DNA of 64,000 nucleotides from the NCBI GenBank assembly GCA_041390865.1, contig JAWKPC010000011.1, positions 1-64,000 on the forward strand, read 5' to 3'. Origin of the DNA: JAUIIK01 sp041390865. GTDB taxonomy: Bacteria > Chloroflexota > Chloroflexia > Thermomicrobiales > CFX8. Within the stretch, counting starts at the first letter, position 1; the number at the start of each line of letters is the position of its first letter. This document shows, piece after piece, positions 9,856 through 18,363 of this stretch. Below the pieces are notes generated by a model that was not told the origin of the DNA, ran no database searches, and worked only from the letters and a program-made list of their open reading frames with translations. A program made the position numbers and the translations under genes.

Positions 9856-10038
9856 ATGTTGTTGCTAATGGCGCTTTCCGGCCCGATCGTGACCGGTGTT
9901 GCCGTCGTTGCGATCGCGATGGCTCTGGCCGTGTGTATCCTCGGGCTTCGCCGCCGGGAATCGGGGTACGACCCGATGCTGATCGTCTCGGCGGCGGCCG
10001 TCGTGGTCCTGGCCGTCGCCATCCTGGCAACCCGCTGA
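9856..10038 (+). CDS. Small two-helix membrane protein, function unknown
   Basis: A short frame, about 60 residues from ATG 9856 (a GTG at 9817 would give 73), encodes two hydrophobic helices (IVTGVAVVAIAMALAVCILG and MLIVSAAAVVVLAVAILAT) separated by an arginine-rich turn (LRRRESGYDP). No family was recognised and no strong ribosome site is seen. It is next to the putative origin and may be real or fortuitous. A terminator-like hairpin stands 180 bases downstream. Confidence 0.4.
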   Translation: MLLLMALSGPIVTGVAVVAIAMALAVCILGLRRRESGYDPMLIVSAAAVVVLAVAILATR

Positions 10039-10220
10039 ACTCTCCCCTGTAAACGAAGATACCCTGTTCCTATCAAATGTGTAATATCCGGCGCTCTCGC
10101 CGGTCTATAGAGTATGGATGTCGGACGGTTCCCCCGCCGGACGGCACCGAAGCAGGACGAAGGACGAACTTCGTCGAGCTTCCATCCTCAACATATCCCC
10201 ACCTCCCTCTCCCCTCACCC

Positions 10221-10247
10221 AGCGGTCCCTGCCCCACAGGGACCGCT
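10221..10247 (+). terminator. Intrinsic terminator or attenuator-like hairpin
   Basis: A perfect 11-bp stem (AGCGGTCCCTG pairing with CAGGGACCGCT) with a 5-nt loop is followed by a pyrimidine/T-rich tail (CTTCTCTTTT). It lies in the 318-base gap before the ABC operon, so it may end the small upstream frame or attenuate the operon. A second GC-rich hairpin (CCGGCG-CTCT-CGCCGG) lies near 10088. Nothing else is seen in this gap. Confidence 0.65.
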
Positions 10248-10355
10248 CTTCTCTTTTCGACCGGGATTCGGAGGAAGGTCCGGCATTTCCGATACAGTTC
10301 ATGAGACGCGGCCGATCGATACTTATCCCGTCTCCACGCCGTAGAGCAGTAGTCG

Positions 10356-11255
10356 ATGAATGTTTCCGAGCCGATCCTGGATGTACGTGGTCTAACCGTT
10401 CCCTTGCGGGGGCAGGATGGGCTGGCGCTGGAACCGGTCAACTTCGAGCTCCATCGGGGCGAGATCCTGTCGCTGCTCGGCCTGGACACCGGCAGCCAGA
10501 CGCTCTTGATCGATGCGATTCTGGGGCTGCATCGGTTGGCGGAAGGCGAGGTCCGGGCGTTCGGGCTGCCGGTCAGAGATCCCCGGGCGCTCGATCGCAT
10601 CGGCACCGTCCGCCGTCGATCGAGCTTTCCGTCCGGCCTGACCGTTCGGGAAGTCATTCAACTCGTAAGCGCGCACTATCAACGTCCGGCTCCGGTGGAT
10701 CAGCTCCTGACACGCTTCTCCATGACCGGGTACGAATCGCTTCCGACCGGTGACCTGAGCCCGGAGGATCAACGATGGCTCGCGTTCCTGCTGGCTTTCT
10801 CCGGTGATCCCGAGCTGATCTTGCTGGACCATCCGACCGTCGGCATGGATCTCGGTTGGAGGATGCAGCTGTGGGATCAGGTCCAGGACTTTGTCGCGGC
10901 CGGCGGATCAGCGTTGAGCAGCACGCACCTCACGCAGGAGGTCGAACAGTTCGCCGATCGGGTGATCGTCTTCCATCGCGGCAAGATCATCGCCGAAGGC
11001 ACGCCAGGCGAGATAACGAGCAATAGCCAGATGAAGCGGGTCAGTTTCCGGGCCGAACGTGTTCCGGAGCACTGCTCCAATGGATTGCACTTCGATCGCA
11101 AGGGCGAGGATTGGTTTATTGATACTGATGATCCGGACCGGATTGTCGGGTTGCTCCAACGTGAAGGAATCGCGTGGAACAGCCTGAGGGTAGATCCCGG
11201 AGATCTCCATAGCGCGCTCCTCCATCTGGACAGTGAGGAGCGACGTGAGAATTAG
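10356..11255 (+). CDS. Degenerate ABC transporter ATP-binding protein (probable pseudo-ATPase)
   Basis: The 299-residue protein has the order and spacing of an ABC exporter ATPase, but the key residues are changed. The P-loop region at 42-49 reads GLDTGSQT, so the lysine is Q48. The signature is LSPEDQ instead of LSGGQ. Walker B is LILLDHP, with H159 in place of the catalytic glutamate. The Q-loop glutamine is not apparent. The H-loop histidine (H191, SSTHLTQE) and the EVEQFADRVIVFHRGKIIAEG tail are kept. It overlaps the next gene, a membrane permease, so they form a two-gene operon. I infer a complex that may bind but not hydrolyse ATP, or one that needs another ATPase. The frame is intact, so this is not simple decay. 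Confidence 0.8.
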   Translation: MNVSEPILDVRGLTVPLRGQDGLALEPVNFELHRGEILSLLGLDTGSQTLLIDAILGLHRLAEGEVRAFGLPVRDPRALDRIGTVRRRSSFPSGLTVREVIQLVSAHYQRPAPVDQLLTRFSMTGYESLPTGDLSPEDQRWLAFLLAFSGDPELILLDHPTVGMDLGWRMQLWDQVQDFVAAGGSALSSTHLTQEVEQFADRVIVFHRGKIIAEGTPGEITSNSQMKRVSFRAERVPEHCSNGLHFDRKGEDWFIDTDDPDRIVGLLQREGIAWNSLRVDPGDLHSALLHLDSEERREN

Positions 11256-11985
11256 GCTGACGTATCATCATCTGCGGATGCAGGTCCGCGAGGTCGTCCG
11301 GGCGCCGGGCTTTCTGGTGCCGATCTTCCTGTTCCCGTCGATGTTCTTTATGTTCTTCGCCTACCCGACGATCGAAACCGAGCAGGACGCCAATCTGTTT
11401 CTGGCCTGTTATGTCCTGTATGCGATTCTCGGGGTTGTCTTCTATCTCCTGCTCGGAGAGATTGCCGACGACCATCGCAATGCCTGGGACGACTACCTCC
11501 AGACGCTTCCGTATGGATCCTGGACGAGAATCTCCGGTTGGTTTCTGACCGCGGCAATCGCGGCGGTCGTCGCCGTCGTGCTGCTCTGCATCACGGCGTT
11601 CGCCAGCACGCCGGTGCATCTCGGCATCGGCCAATGGTTGCTTCTGCTCGTCGTCGGGATGATCGGCGCTATCCCGCACGCTCTGCTTGGGGCCTGTATC
11701 GGCTACTGGATCAGGCCGAAGTTCGCCTATCCGGCCGGGAATGTCGTCTATTTCACGCTGGTCTACGTCGGCGGTCTCTGGACGCTGCCGCGCGGCCTAC
11801 CGGACTGGGTTGACTGGTTCTCCTCGTATGTGCCGACGCGGATGTGGGGAGAGCTCGCCTGGGCCATCGTTGACGGCCAGAGACTGCCGATCTTCTCTGC
11901 GGTCGGATTGCTTGCCTACTCGATACTCTTTGGCGGGCTGACGGTCCTGGGAATCCAGCACTACTTTCGGCTGCGATACCGGTGA
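11245..11985 (+). CDS. ABC-2 type transporter permease
   Basis: This polytopic protein with about six membrane segments (FLVPIFLFPSMFFMFFAY ... IGQWLLLLVVGMIGAIPHAL ... LLAYSILFGGLTVLGIQ) resembles the permease half of ABC-2 exporters. The GTG at 11245 is preferred because GAGGAG lies just upstream; an upstream GTG at 11233 is the alternative. The coding sequence overlaps the end of the degenerate ATPase gene, so both should be co-translated and act together. The substrate is unknown. Its stop codon abuts the stop of the convergent acetyltransferase gene, with no intergenic space. Confidence 0.8.
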   Translation: MRIRLTYHHLRMQVREVVRAPGFLVPIFLFPSMFFMFFAYPTIETEQDANLFLACYVLYAILGVVFYLLLGEIADDHRNAWDDYLQTLPYGSWTRISGWFLTAAIAAVVAVVLLCITAFASTPVHLGIGQWLLLLVVGMIGAIPHALLGACIGYWIRPKFAYPAGNVVYFTLVYVGGLWTLPRGLPDWVDWFSSYVPTRMWGELAWAIVDGQRLPIFSAVGLLAYSILFGGLTVLGIQHYFRLRYR

Positions 11986-12837
11986 TCATCCTGCCGATGC
12001 CAGGGATTCAAGCTCGTCCGGATCTAGCTCGATTCCGAATATCTGCCGGAGGACGTTTCCCAGCCAGCCGTCACTCACAACGCAACGCTCCAGAGGACTC
12101 CCCGGACTCTCGATGCTAAGCGTCCGGCCCCGTAGCGCGTACTGGCTGGTGTCGGTCTTCCGCAACGCGACGATCTGGCTGACGAACGGCGAGTTGGGGT
12201 GCGTCGAGGTGTAGTGATTGTGGACGGTGTAGTCGATCGGATACTGCGGTTCGGTCGTGAAGGCGTATTCGACCACCCAGTCTTCCGCTTCGCGAGACCG
12301 CAGCAGCCAGCTGTCTCGCTCTCCCCGGACGACCCCGTAGGTCCATGCCCCCTGGTCCGCCACGGCGCCATCGCGCAGTTCGACCGGCTCCAGCAGTGTC
12401 GTGCCGAACCCGACATCGGCCAGCCATTGTCGTTCTCCCGTTTCGACGAGGAGGCAGACGTGCGTGCGCGGCCCGGGCTTGTCCGGCGCAACTCTGGCGG
12501 CCAGTCGCGTCACCGGGAAGCCGAGTCGTTCGAGGGCTGCTCCGAACAGGAGATTCTGCTCGAAGCAGTAGCCTCCCCGATGATTCCGGACGAGCTTCTC
12601 CTCGATGTCAGGCAGCTGCAGAGAGATACCCCTGCCTAGAAGGATGTCGAGGTTCTCGAACGGGATCGAGGCCGTATGCGCCTGGTGCAGCGCCTGGAGC
12701 GTGGCGACGGTCGGATCGAGATTGCCGGTATAGTCCAGTCGCCGCAGGTAGGCATCGAGATCCAGCTGCTCGATGCCCCATTCCGATGTGGATCCGGTGC
12801 TCCCTGCAATATCGTCTGCGACTGTCCGCTGCGCCAC
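11986..12837 (-). CDS. nat: Arylamine N-acetyltransferase
   Basis: The enzyme transfers acetyl from acetyl-CoA to arylamines or hydrazines through a Cys-His-Asp triad. The catalytic cysteine is in RGGYCFEQN, the histidine in RTHVCLLV and the aspartate in LADVGFGT, all in the expected order and spacing. N-terminal AYLRRLDY and IPFENLDILLGR are typical of the family. I chose GTG 12837, preceded by GGAG, giving about 283 residues, the normal family length. A longer open frame up to 13002 runs into a 114-bp repeat and is not expected to be translated. It is convergent with the ABC permease gene; the physiological substrate is unknown. Confidence 0.88.
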   Translation of the reverse strand: MAQRTVADDIAGSTGSTSEWGIEQLDLDAYLRRLDYTGNLDPTVATLQALHQAHTASIPFENLDILLGRGISLQLPDIEEKLVRNHRGGYCFEQNLLFGAALERLGFPVTRLAARVAPDKPGPRTHVCLLVETGERQWLADVGFGTTLLEPVELRDGAVADQGAWTYGVVRGERDSWLLRSREAEDWVVEYAFTTEPQYPIDYTVHNHYTSTHPNSPFVSQIVALRKTDTSQYALRGRTLSIESPGSPLERCVVSDGWLGNVLRQIFGIELDPDELESLASAG

Positions 12838-12928
12838 TATTCTGATTCTCCATCCATCATCAGCGTCGATTGCTACCGCAATTGTCGTTTCCATCTCGCG
12901 GCATGTCATCGGCTGAATCTCGTAGTTA

Positions 12929-13042
12929 TACGAAGTCATGTCGGAGACTTCCTGAATTTCCTGCCCAACATGGCTCGTGCGTACCCTGGCAATGCATCGC
13001 ATTGCGGGTACAGAGTACGGAAACTCTCATCCCGACTTCGTA
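12929..13042 (+). repeat. 114-bp inverted-repeat element, copy A
   Basis: The element is bounded by TACGAAGTC at the left and its exact inverse at the right. It has a central hairpin GCAATGC-ATC-GCATTGC. A second copy of the same length, roughly 80% identical, lies in opposite orientation at 46065-46178. It sits upstream of the acetyltransferase gene and encodes nothing recognisable. Confidence 0.7.
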
Positions 13043-13201
13043 ATACCCGGCTGGTTGCCGGCTTCATCCCTGGTACGTGAACCGCGCTGCGTTGGGTCCG
13101 CTCGATCTGTGACATCTCCAAGGCTGCATCAAGGTCGTCCTCAAACCCGACGGTATTCCCTTGAACGATTCGACTTCGTCCGTTCCTTCCCGAAACGACA
13201 G

Positions 13202-13225
13202 CAGCCGGGCTATATAGCCCGGCTG
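13202..13225. terminator. Perfect palindromic terminator downstream of the DrrAB genes
   Basis: A 24-bp perfect palindrome (arms CAGCCGGGCTAT and ATAGCCCGGCTG) lies 74 bases past the stop of the leftward DrrB-like gene. It forms a strong hairpin on either strand. Confidence 0.65.
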
Positions 13226-13298
13226 TTGTCATGAGACTGAGCTCTGTTGGCTGGTGCTGGGAACAAGCAGCTACGAGAAAGGGCGCCTGCCTAGCGGC

Positions 13299-14117
13299 TC
13301 ATCGAGCGGTAGCGCCAGACGCCGAGGGCATGAAGATCGCCAGCAGGACACCGACCCAGAGCAGGGTCAGCAGAACCGGGTGCTCGGCCGGGAAACCGCC
13401 CGTCGAGTAAGGGTTCGGGTTCCCCCAGAGTTCGCGGATCGAGGCGGTCAGGGCGCTGACCGGGTTCCACTCGGCGAAGGGCTGGAGCCAGCCGGGTAGC
13501 GTCTGCGGCGGTACGAAGACGTTCGAGAGAAAGGTCAGCGGGAAGATGACCGTGAAGCCGACCTGGTTGGCCGACTCGACGGTGCGGACATAGAGCCCCA
13601 GCGTAACGCCGATCCAGGACATCGCGAAGGTGAAGAGCAAGAGCAGCCCGACACCGGCCAGGAACTCCGGCGCGCTGCTATGTACCCGCCAGCCGACGGC
13701 AAGGCCTGAGAGCATCAGGACGACGAGAATGCCGGCGTTGTACACCAGGTCGAACATCGCCCGGCCGCTCAACACCGCCGAGCGCGCCATCGGCAACGAC
13801 CGGAAGCGGTCGATGATGCCCTTACTGACGTCATCGGTGACGCCGACCGCCGTCGTCGCGGACGCGAAGATAACCGTCTGGGCGAAGATGCCCGGCATCA
13901 GAAACTCGCGATAGGAGCCGCCGCCCGGCAGCGGGATCGCCCCACCGAAGACGAACGAGAACAGCAGCACGAACATGATCGATTGAACGATCGCCAGAAT
14001 CGCCAGCTCGGGGATGCGCGGGACGCGCTTCAGGTTGCGCCCGGTGACGATCAGGCCATCGCTTATTGCCTGGCGCAAACCGCCGTGTGCGGCGACGTTC
14101 GGAGCATATGTACTCAT
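13299..14117 (-). CDS. drrB: DrrB-like ABC-2 exporter permease
   Basis: This 272-residue ABC-2 permease has six membrane segments and the family's hallmark central region (GVTDDVSKGIIDRFRSLPM), as in daunorubicin-resistance protein B and related drug or lipid exporters. The C-terminal motif PLTFLSNVFVPPQTLPGWLQ and NPVSALTASIREL are also typical. It follows the ATPase gene by 18 bases on the same strand, so the two make one transporter in which this protein forms the channel. The exported substrate is unknown. Naming by family does not imply anthracycline resistance. Confidence 0.88.
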   Translation of the reverse strand: MSTYAPNVAAHGGLRQAISDGLIVTGRNLKRVPRIPELAILAIVQSIMFVLLFSFVFGGAIPLPGGGSYREFLMPGIFAQTVIFASATTAVGVTDDVSKGIIDRFRSLPMARSAVLSGRAMFDLVYNAGILVVLMLSGLAVGWRVHSSAPEFLAGVGLLLLFTFAMSWIGVTLGLYVRTVESANQVGFTVIFPLTFLSNVFVPPQTLPGWLQPFAEWNPVSALTASIRELWGNPNPYSTGGFPAEHPVLLTLLWVGVLLAIFMPSASGATAR

Positions 14118-14135
14118 GGGATGTCTTCCTGAATC

Positions 14136-15149
14136 CTACGCCGCTTCAGCCGGCGAATCGCTGCCGTTGCCATCCATCTCCTCGGCATGGTGGCCGGTGA
14201 GGGTCAGGAAGACGTCGTCGAGGGTTGGCCGCCGGAGACCGATGTCGTCGATCTCGATCGATGCCTGGTCGAGATCGCGGACGATCTGTACCAGCCGCTC
14301 GGCGCCCCCGTGGGCCGGCGTCGTGAGCCGGCGGGTGTGCTCCTCGACGGTGCACTCGTCCGCTCCATAGCGGGCCAGGATCTGGTGGGCCTGGGCGATA
14401 TCCCCGGCGTACCGCACGGTGACTTCGATCCTCTCGCCGCCGATCTGCGACTTCAGCTCGTCGGCGGTGCCGCGGGCGATGATCTTGCCGGCGTCGACGA
14501 CGGCGATGCTGTCGGCAAGCTCGTCGGCTTCTTCGAGATACTGGGTCGTCAGCAGGACGGTCATACCCTCCCGCACGCTGTCGCGGATGATGTTCCACAT
14601 CGCGATCCGGCTGCGCGGGTCGAGGCCGGTCGTCGGCTCGTCGAGAAAGAGGACGCGCGGCCGGCCGATCAGGGCGCTGGCGAGGTCGAGCCGACGACGC
14701 ATGCCGCCGGAGTAGGTCTTGACCGGACGGTCCCCGGCATGTGCGAGATCGAATTGCTCCAGCAAGCCGTCGGACCGCGTCCGGGCATCATGCTTCGGAA
14801 GCCGGTAGAGGCGTCCGAACATCGTCAGGTTCTCGCGGCCGGTCAGATTCTCATCGACCGACGCGTACTGGCCGGACAGCCCGATGACCGAGCGCAGCTG
14901 GTGATCCTGGGTGGCGATATCGTATCCGGCGACCGAGGCGCGCCCGGCGTCGGGCTTCAGCAGGGTCGTCAGGATGCGGACCGTTGTCGTCTTGCCGGCG
15001 CCGTTCGGCCCGAGGAGCCCGAGAACGCTCCCCTCCGGTACGGTGAGATCGAGGCCGTCGAGCGCCCGGACCTCGCTCTTGCCCGAGCCGTAGAACTTGA
15101 CCAGTCCTTCAGCCGTGACCGCGTTCGCGCTCGTTCCTGTCGCGAACAT
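14136..15149 (-). CDS. drrA: DrrA-like ABC exporter ATP-binding protein
   Basis: All catalytic motifs are present: Walker A GPNGAGKTT, Q-loop IGLSGQYASVDENLTGREN, signature YSGGMRRRLDLA, Walker B VLFLDEPTTGLDP and the switch region TTQYLEEAD (Q in place of the usual H, as is common in DrrA). The C-terminal regulatory part ends with RRPTLDDVFLTLTGH, the conserved DrrA tail. I prefer ATG 15149, preceded by AGGA, giving about 337 residues. A longer start at 15266 would add a 39-residue non-conserved leader. It is the upstream gene of the drrAB pair. Confidence 0.88.
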   Translation of the reverse strand: MFATGTSANAVTAEGLVKFYGSGKSEVRALDGLDLTVPEGSVLGLLGPNGAGKTTTVRILTTLLKPDAGRASVAGYDIATQDHQLRSVIGLSGQYASVDENLTGRENLTMFGRLYRLPKHDARTRSDGLLEQFDLAHAGDRPVKTYSGGMRRRLDLASALIGRPRVLFLDEPTTGLDPRSRIAMWNIIRDSVREGMTVLLTTQYLEEADELADSIAVVDAGKIIARGTADELKSQIGGERIEVTVRYAGDIAQAHQILARYGADECTVEEHTRRLTTPAHGGAERLVQIVRDLDQASIEIDDIGLRRPTLDDVFLTLTGHHAEEMDGNGSDSPAEAA

Positions 15150-15329
15150 CGCTTCCTGTACTACCCGTTCGGTTCGAGGACGAAGACTGGTGCCTTCCAT
15201 GGTCCCGGACCGCGTTGTCACGAGATTTCCAGCGTCCATAACCGTGCCTTTCAACACTGTCTGCATGGTTTTCGGGCCAATCGCTTCCCTTTCGGTTTCT
15301 CCTGGATTGGCGGGCAGGAGATTAGAACG

Positions 15330-15371
15330 AATGATCTATACGTACACTATCATGCCGTGTCCCCATGTCAA
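15330..15371 (-). promoter_or_regulatory. Candidate promoter and operator of the drrAB-like operon
   Basis: Reading leftward, a perfect TTGACA (15371-15366) is followed after about 16 bases by TAGTGT and then a dyad-like GTACGTATAG. The position, some 200 bases upstream of the ATPase start, and the similarity to the GTGTACGTACAC palindrome at 9743 suggest a regulated promoter. The -10 match is poor. Confidence 0.35.
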
Positions 15372-15499
15372 CCCCTTCCTGCGTGCGATCCCACCGAATC
15401 CCCATCCGTCAGCTACCGCGATCCGGGAATGGGCCGGACAGCCGTCCGTCAGCGCATAGCCTCGTGATGCTTGACATGAAAGTGAGGAGAGTTCCGTAG

Positions 15500-16381
15500 T
15501 CAGCCGGCGATCGATAGAAACCAACCGGCTGCGAGAATGGCCGCGCCGGTGCAAAGTGTCTGGAACTGACGGCTGTCATCAGCACCCGAGCGACGGCCGG
15601 GATGAATCAGGAACCAACCGAAGAACGAGAGCGCGATCGCCCCGGACCCTGCTCCATAGATCGGGCGGTCACCGACGAGGAACGCGCCGGCCGGCATCGC
15701 GAGCGCTGTTCCGATGGCGATGATCCATATGGCCTGCTGCGTTCTTCGCCGTCCGAGGACAACCGCCAGACCACGGGTTCCCGATGCCCGATCGCCAGTA
15801 ATGTCCGAGAGAGACTGCGCCAGATGAACTGCGACGACGTAGGCGCCGCCCAGCGGATAGAGCCAGATCAGCCGCGGTTCGAAGCTGTCCATAACCAGCG
15901 TTGCCCAGATCGGCAGCAGGGGCAGGCTCATCAGATAGGGGATGCCCGATAGCGGCGTGCGTTTGAGCCAGATGTTGTAGACGAAGCCGCTGCCGGTCCC
16001 GATCGCCAGGAGCGCGAAAGGCCAGAAGCCGAGCGCTATCCCGGCTACTGCTCCGAGCGCCAACCCGCCAGCGACGATCGGACGGACGTGCCGGGGATTG
16101 ACCAGCCCGGCCGGAATCGGCTTTTCCGGCTGGTGCCGGGCGTCGTGCTGCCGGTCCCGCCATTCGTTGTGGGCGCCGATCGCGATCTGTCCGCCCAGCA
16201 TCGCCGCAATCATCAGGAAGAAGCGGGCCAGGTCCGGGTTCCCTCCGGCGGCGAGCAGCCCGAATGCCGCCGTTCCGATCATCACGAAGAGGACCGGGAC
16301 GGGGTGGATCAGCCGGACGTAGCCAAGCATCATCGCTGGAGTCGAAGGTTCCGATCCTGCTCCGTTTTCGATGCTTCTCAT
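15500..16381 (-). CDS. UbiA-family prenyltransferase
   Basis: This 293-residue integral membrane enzyme has about eight or nine helices. Both aspartate-rich, magnesium-diphosphate-binding motifs are visible: NEWRDRQHDARH (first motif, with ...KPIPAG after it) and SDITGDRASGTRGLAVVLG (second motif). UbiA enzymes transfer an isoprenoid chain to an aromatic or other acceptor for quinones, hemes or lipids. The acceptor cannot be determined here because no quinone-pathway gene is adjacent. ATG 16381 is used. The gene is divergent from hsp20, whose promoter lies in the shared 135-base spacer. Confidence 0.88.
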   Translation of the reverse strand: MRSIENGAGSEPSTPAMMLGYVRLIHPVPVLFVMIGTAAFGLLAAGGNPDLARFFLMIAAMLGGQIAIGAHNEWRDRQHDARHQPEKPIPAGLVNPRHVRPIVAGGLALGAVAGIALGFWPFALLAIGTGSGFVYNIWLKRTPLSGIPYLMSLPLLPIWATLVMDSFEPRLIWLYPLGGAYVVAVHLAQSLSDITGDRASGTRGLAVVLGRRRTQQAIWIIAIGTALAMPAGAFLVGDRPIYGAGSGAIALSFFGWFLIHPGRRSGADDSRQFQTLCTGAAILAAGWFLSIAG

Positions 16382-16391
16382 GGAATATTTA

Positions 16392-16420
16392 TTGACACGA
16401 TGCGACTAAATGTATATGCT
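16392..16420 (+). promoter_or_regulatory. Sigma-70-type promoter of hsp20
   Basis: TTGACA (16392-16397), a 17-base spacer and TATGCT (16415-16420) lie about 97 bases before the hsp20 start. No CIRCE element (TTAGCACTC repeat) was found. Confidence 0.55.
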
Positions 16421-16516
16421 TATCCAGTCCGGTGCAGACGAGCAAGAGCGCCCTCTTCAATCGACTCCTTCACCGGCTATGTACCACCATTTCACAACGT
16501 TACTGGAGGGTAACCG

Positions 16517-16984
16517 ATGAGTATCCAGCGATGGGATCCGTGGCGAGACATCATTTCCCTGCGCGAGGCGATGAATAGCCTGCTCGATGACTCCTTTGCT
16601 CGCCCGCGCGCCGAGCTTGCCGCGATCACGACCGGCATGGCGATCGATCTTCGCGAATCGGAAGACGCCTACATCGTCGAGACCGTGCTACCCGGCGCAA
16701 CATCCGACAACGTCGACATATCGGTCCTCGGCGACAAGCTGAGGATCGCCGCCGAGATTAGCGAGAGCAAGGAGCAGCAGGAGGCCAAGTGGCTCGTCCG
16801 CGAGCGGCGCTACGGCTCGTTCGAGCGCTCGATCACCCTGCCCGGTCATGTCCGGGCCGACGAAGCGACGGCCGACTTCCGTGACGGCATCCTGACCGTG
16901 ACCCTGCCCAAGGCCGAAGAGTCCCGTGCCCGCCAGATCCCTGTCAACACCGGCGCTCTGTCCGAGGGCTCGCCGCAAGAGTAG
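16517..16984 (+). CDS. hsp20: Small heat-shock protein, Hsp20/alpha-crystallin family
   Basis: This 155-residue ATP-independent holdase is expected to form cytoplasmic oligomers and bind unfolding proteins. The N-terminal WDPWRDIISLREAMNSLLDD is typical of bacterial class A Hsp20. The alpha-crystallin domain runs from about residue 40 (AIDLRESEDAYIVETVLPG) to DGILTVTLPKAEE near 134. The C-terminal I-x-I anchor appears as QIPV. It starts at ATG 16517 after GGAGG. It is followed by an intrinsic terminator and is monocistronic, with its own promoter. Confidence 0.93.
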   Translation: MSIQRWDPWRDIISLREAMNSLLDDSFARPRAELAAITTGMAIDLRESEDAYIVETVLPGATSDNVDISVLGDKLRIAAEISESKEQQEAKWLVRERRYGSFERSITLPGHVRADEATADFRDGILTVTLPKAEESRARQIPVNTGALSEGSPQE

Positions 16985-17016
16985 CTACCGAACCTCATCC
17001 CCCATTCCCCTGTTCG

Positions 17017-17051
17017 ATCGGGACGCTCCAGATATTGCGGAGCGTCCCGAT
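17017..17051 (+). terminator. Intrinsic terminator of hsp20
   Basis: A perfect 13-bp stem (17017-17029, ATCGGGACGCTCC, with 17039-17051) and a 9-nt loop are followed by TCATTT, 32 bases past the hsp20 stop. Confidence 0.8.
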
Positions 17052-17129
17052 TCATTTCACCCGATCTATCGATCCCAACCCGTAGCCGTAGCGCGACTCG
17101 TCGCCTCTTTCTTGTCCGGCATCTCCCGG

Positions 17130-18241
17130 CTATTCGAAGGTGACGACGTTTCTCAGCGCCTCGCCTCGTTCCATTGACTCGATCGCTTCGTTGATCTCTC
17201 CGAGCGGGAAGCGGTTGGTGATCAGCTCGTCGAGCATCAGCTTTCCGCCCTCGTAGAGATCGACCAGCCGCGGTACATCGACGCTCAGGCGGGTCGAGCC
17301 CATGACGCTGCCCTTCAGGGTGATCTCCTTGCCGACGCTTCCGCCGACAGATAGCGGCACGGTCGCTTCGGCCTCCGGGATGCCGACCATCGTCACCCCG
17401 CCGCCGCGCCGGACCATCCCGATCGCGTCGGTCACCGGCCCGGCTGCGCCGACGGTCACAAAGGCGTAGTCGGCTCCGCGGCCGTGCGTGAGTCCCCGGA
17501 CGACTCCCGCCGGGTCCGTCTGAGTTGCGGCGTTGATCGTGTGCGTGGCGCCGAATTTGCGGGCGGCGTCGAGCTTGTTGTCCAGCAGATCGATCGCAAT
17601 GATCGGGTGAGCGCCGGAGAGTCTGGCTCCCTGGATCGAGTTCAGCCCGACCCCGCCGCAGCCGATGACGACGACGCTGCTGGCCGGCGGGACCTGCGCC
17701 GTGTTGACCACCGCGCCCAGACCGGTGATCACGCCGCAGGCGATCAGCGCCGCGCTCTCGAGGGGAATCTCCTCTGAAATCGGCACGAGCTGCGATTGAT
17801 CGACGATCGTCTGCTCGGCGAAGGCCGAGGTCTTCAGCCCCTGGTAGAGCGGCCTGCCATCCTTCGTTCGCATCCGGGTCTCATCGTTGAGGGCATAGGC
17901 ACCCTCGCAGAGGTGAGTTTCGCCACTGGAGCAGAAGAAGCACCGGCCGCAGGATCGCATCAGGGTCACAACGACATGGTCGCCTGGCTTGACGGTTGTC
18001 ACCCCGGCCCCAACCTCTTCGACGATCCCCGACGCCTCGTGTCCTGCTACGACGCCGACCGTCTGCTCGCCGCTCAGCACCGGGAAATCCTGCCGCCAGT
18101 CGCCACGAATCAGGTGGACGTCGCTGTGGCAGATCGCTGCGGCGGCCATCCGCACCCGACCTCGCCGGCTTTCGGCGCTTCCAGATCAATCTCTTCGACA
18201 ACGAGAGGATCACCATACGTGTAGCAAACCGCCGCCTTCAT
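17130..18241 (-). pseudogene. Zinc-dependent alcohol dehydrogenase, class III-like (frameshifted)
   Basis: ATG 18241 starts MKAAVCYTYGDPLVVEEID and reads to EAPKAGEV. One base is then missing around 18151-18160, and the protein continues in another frame as VRMAAAAICHSDVHL to the stop at 17130. The joined product is about 370 residues. Features are the catalytic zinc ligands in CHSD and GHEASGIVEEVG, structural zinc cysteines in CGRCFFC...C, and the NAD fold IGCGGVGLNSIQGARLSGA. It would oxidise an alcohol or S-hydroxymethyl adduct using NAD. The intact remainder argues for a recent lesion or a consensus error. Without the N-terminus the protein would lack part of the catalytic domain. Confidence 0.82.
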
Positions 18242-18363
18242 CCAGGCCTCCTCGCGTAATGATGTTGTGTGTGACCACAGTGTAGCGTGACTCCGCGATT
18301 TTGGTCCCGGTCCCTGGGCTCGTCTCCTGAGATCGATGCGTCAATCCATCAGTCACGAACCCC

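Noticed and set aside
12838..13002. N-terminal extension of the arylamine acetyltransferase to 13002
   Set aside because: The added 55 residues are absent from the family and partly encoded by the dispersed 114-bp repeat. GTG 12837 has a ribosome site.
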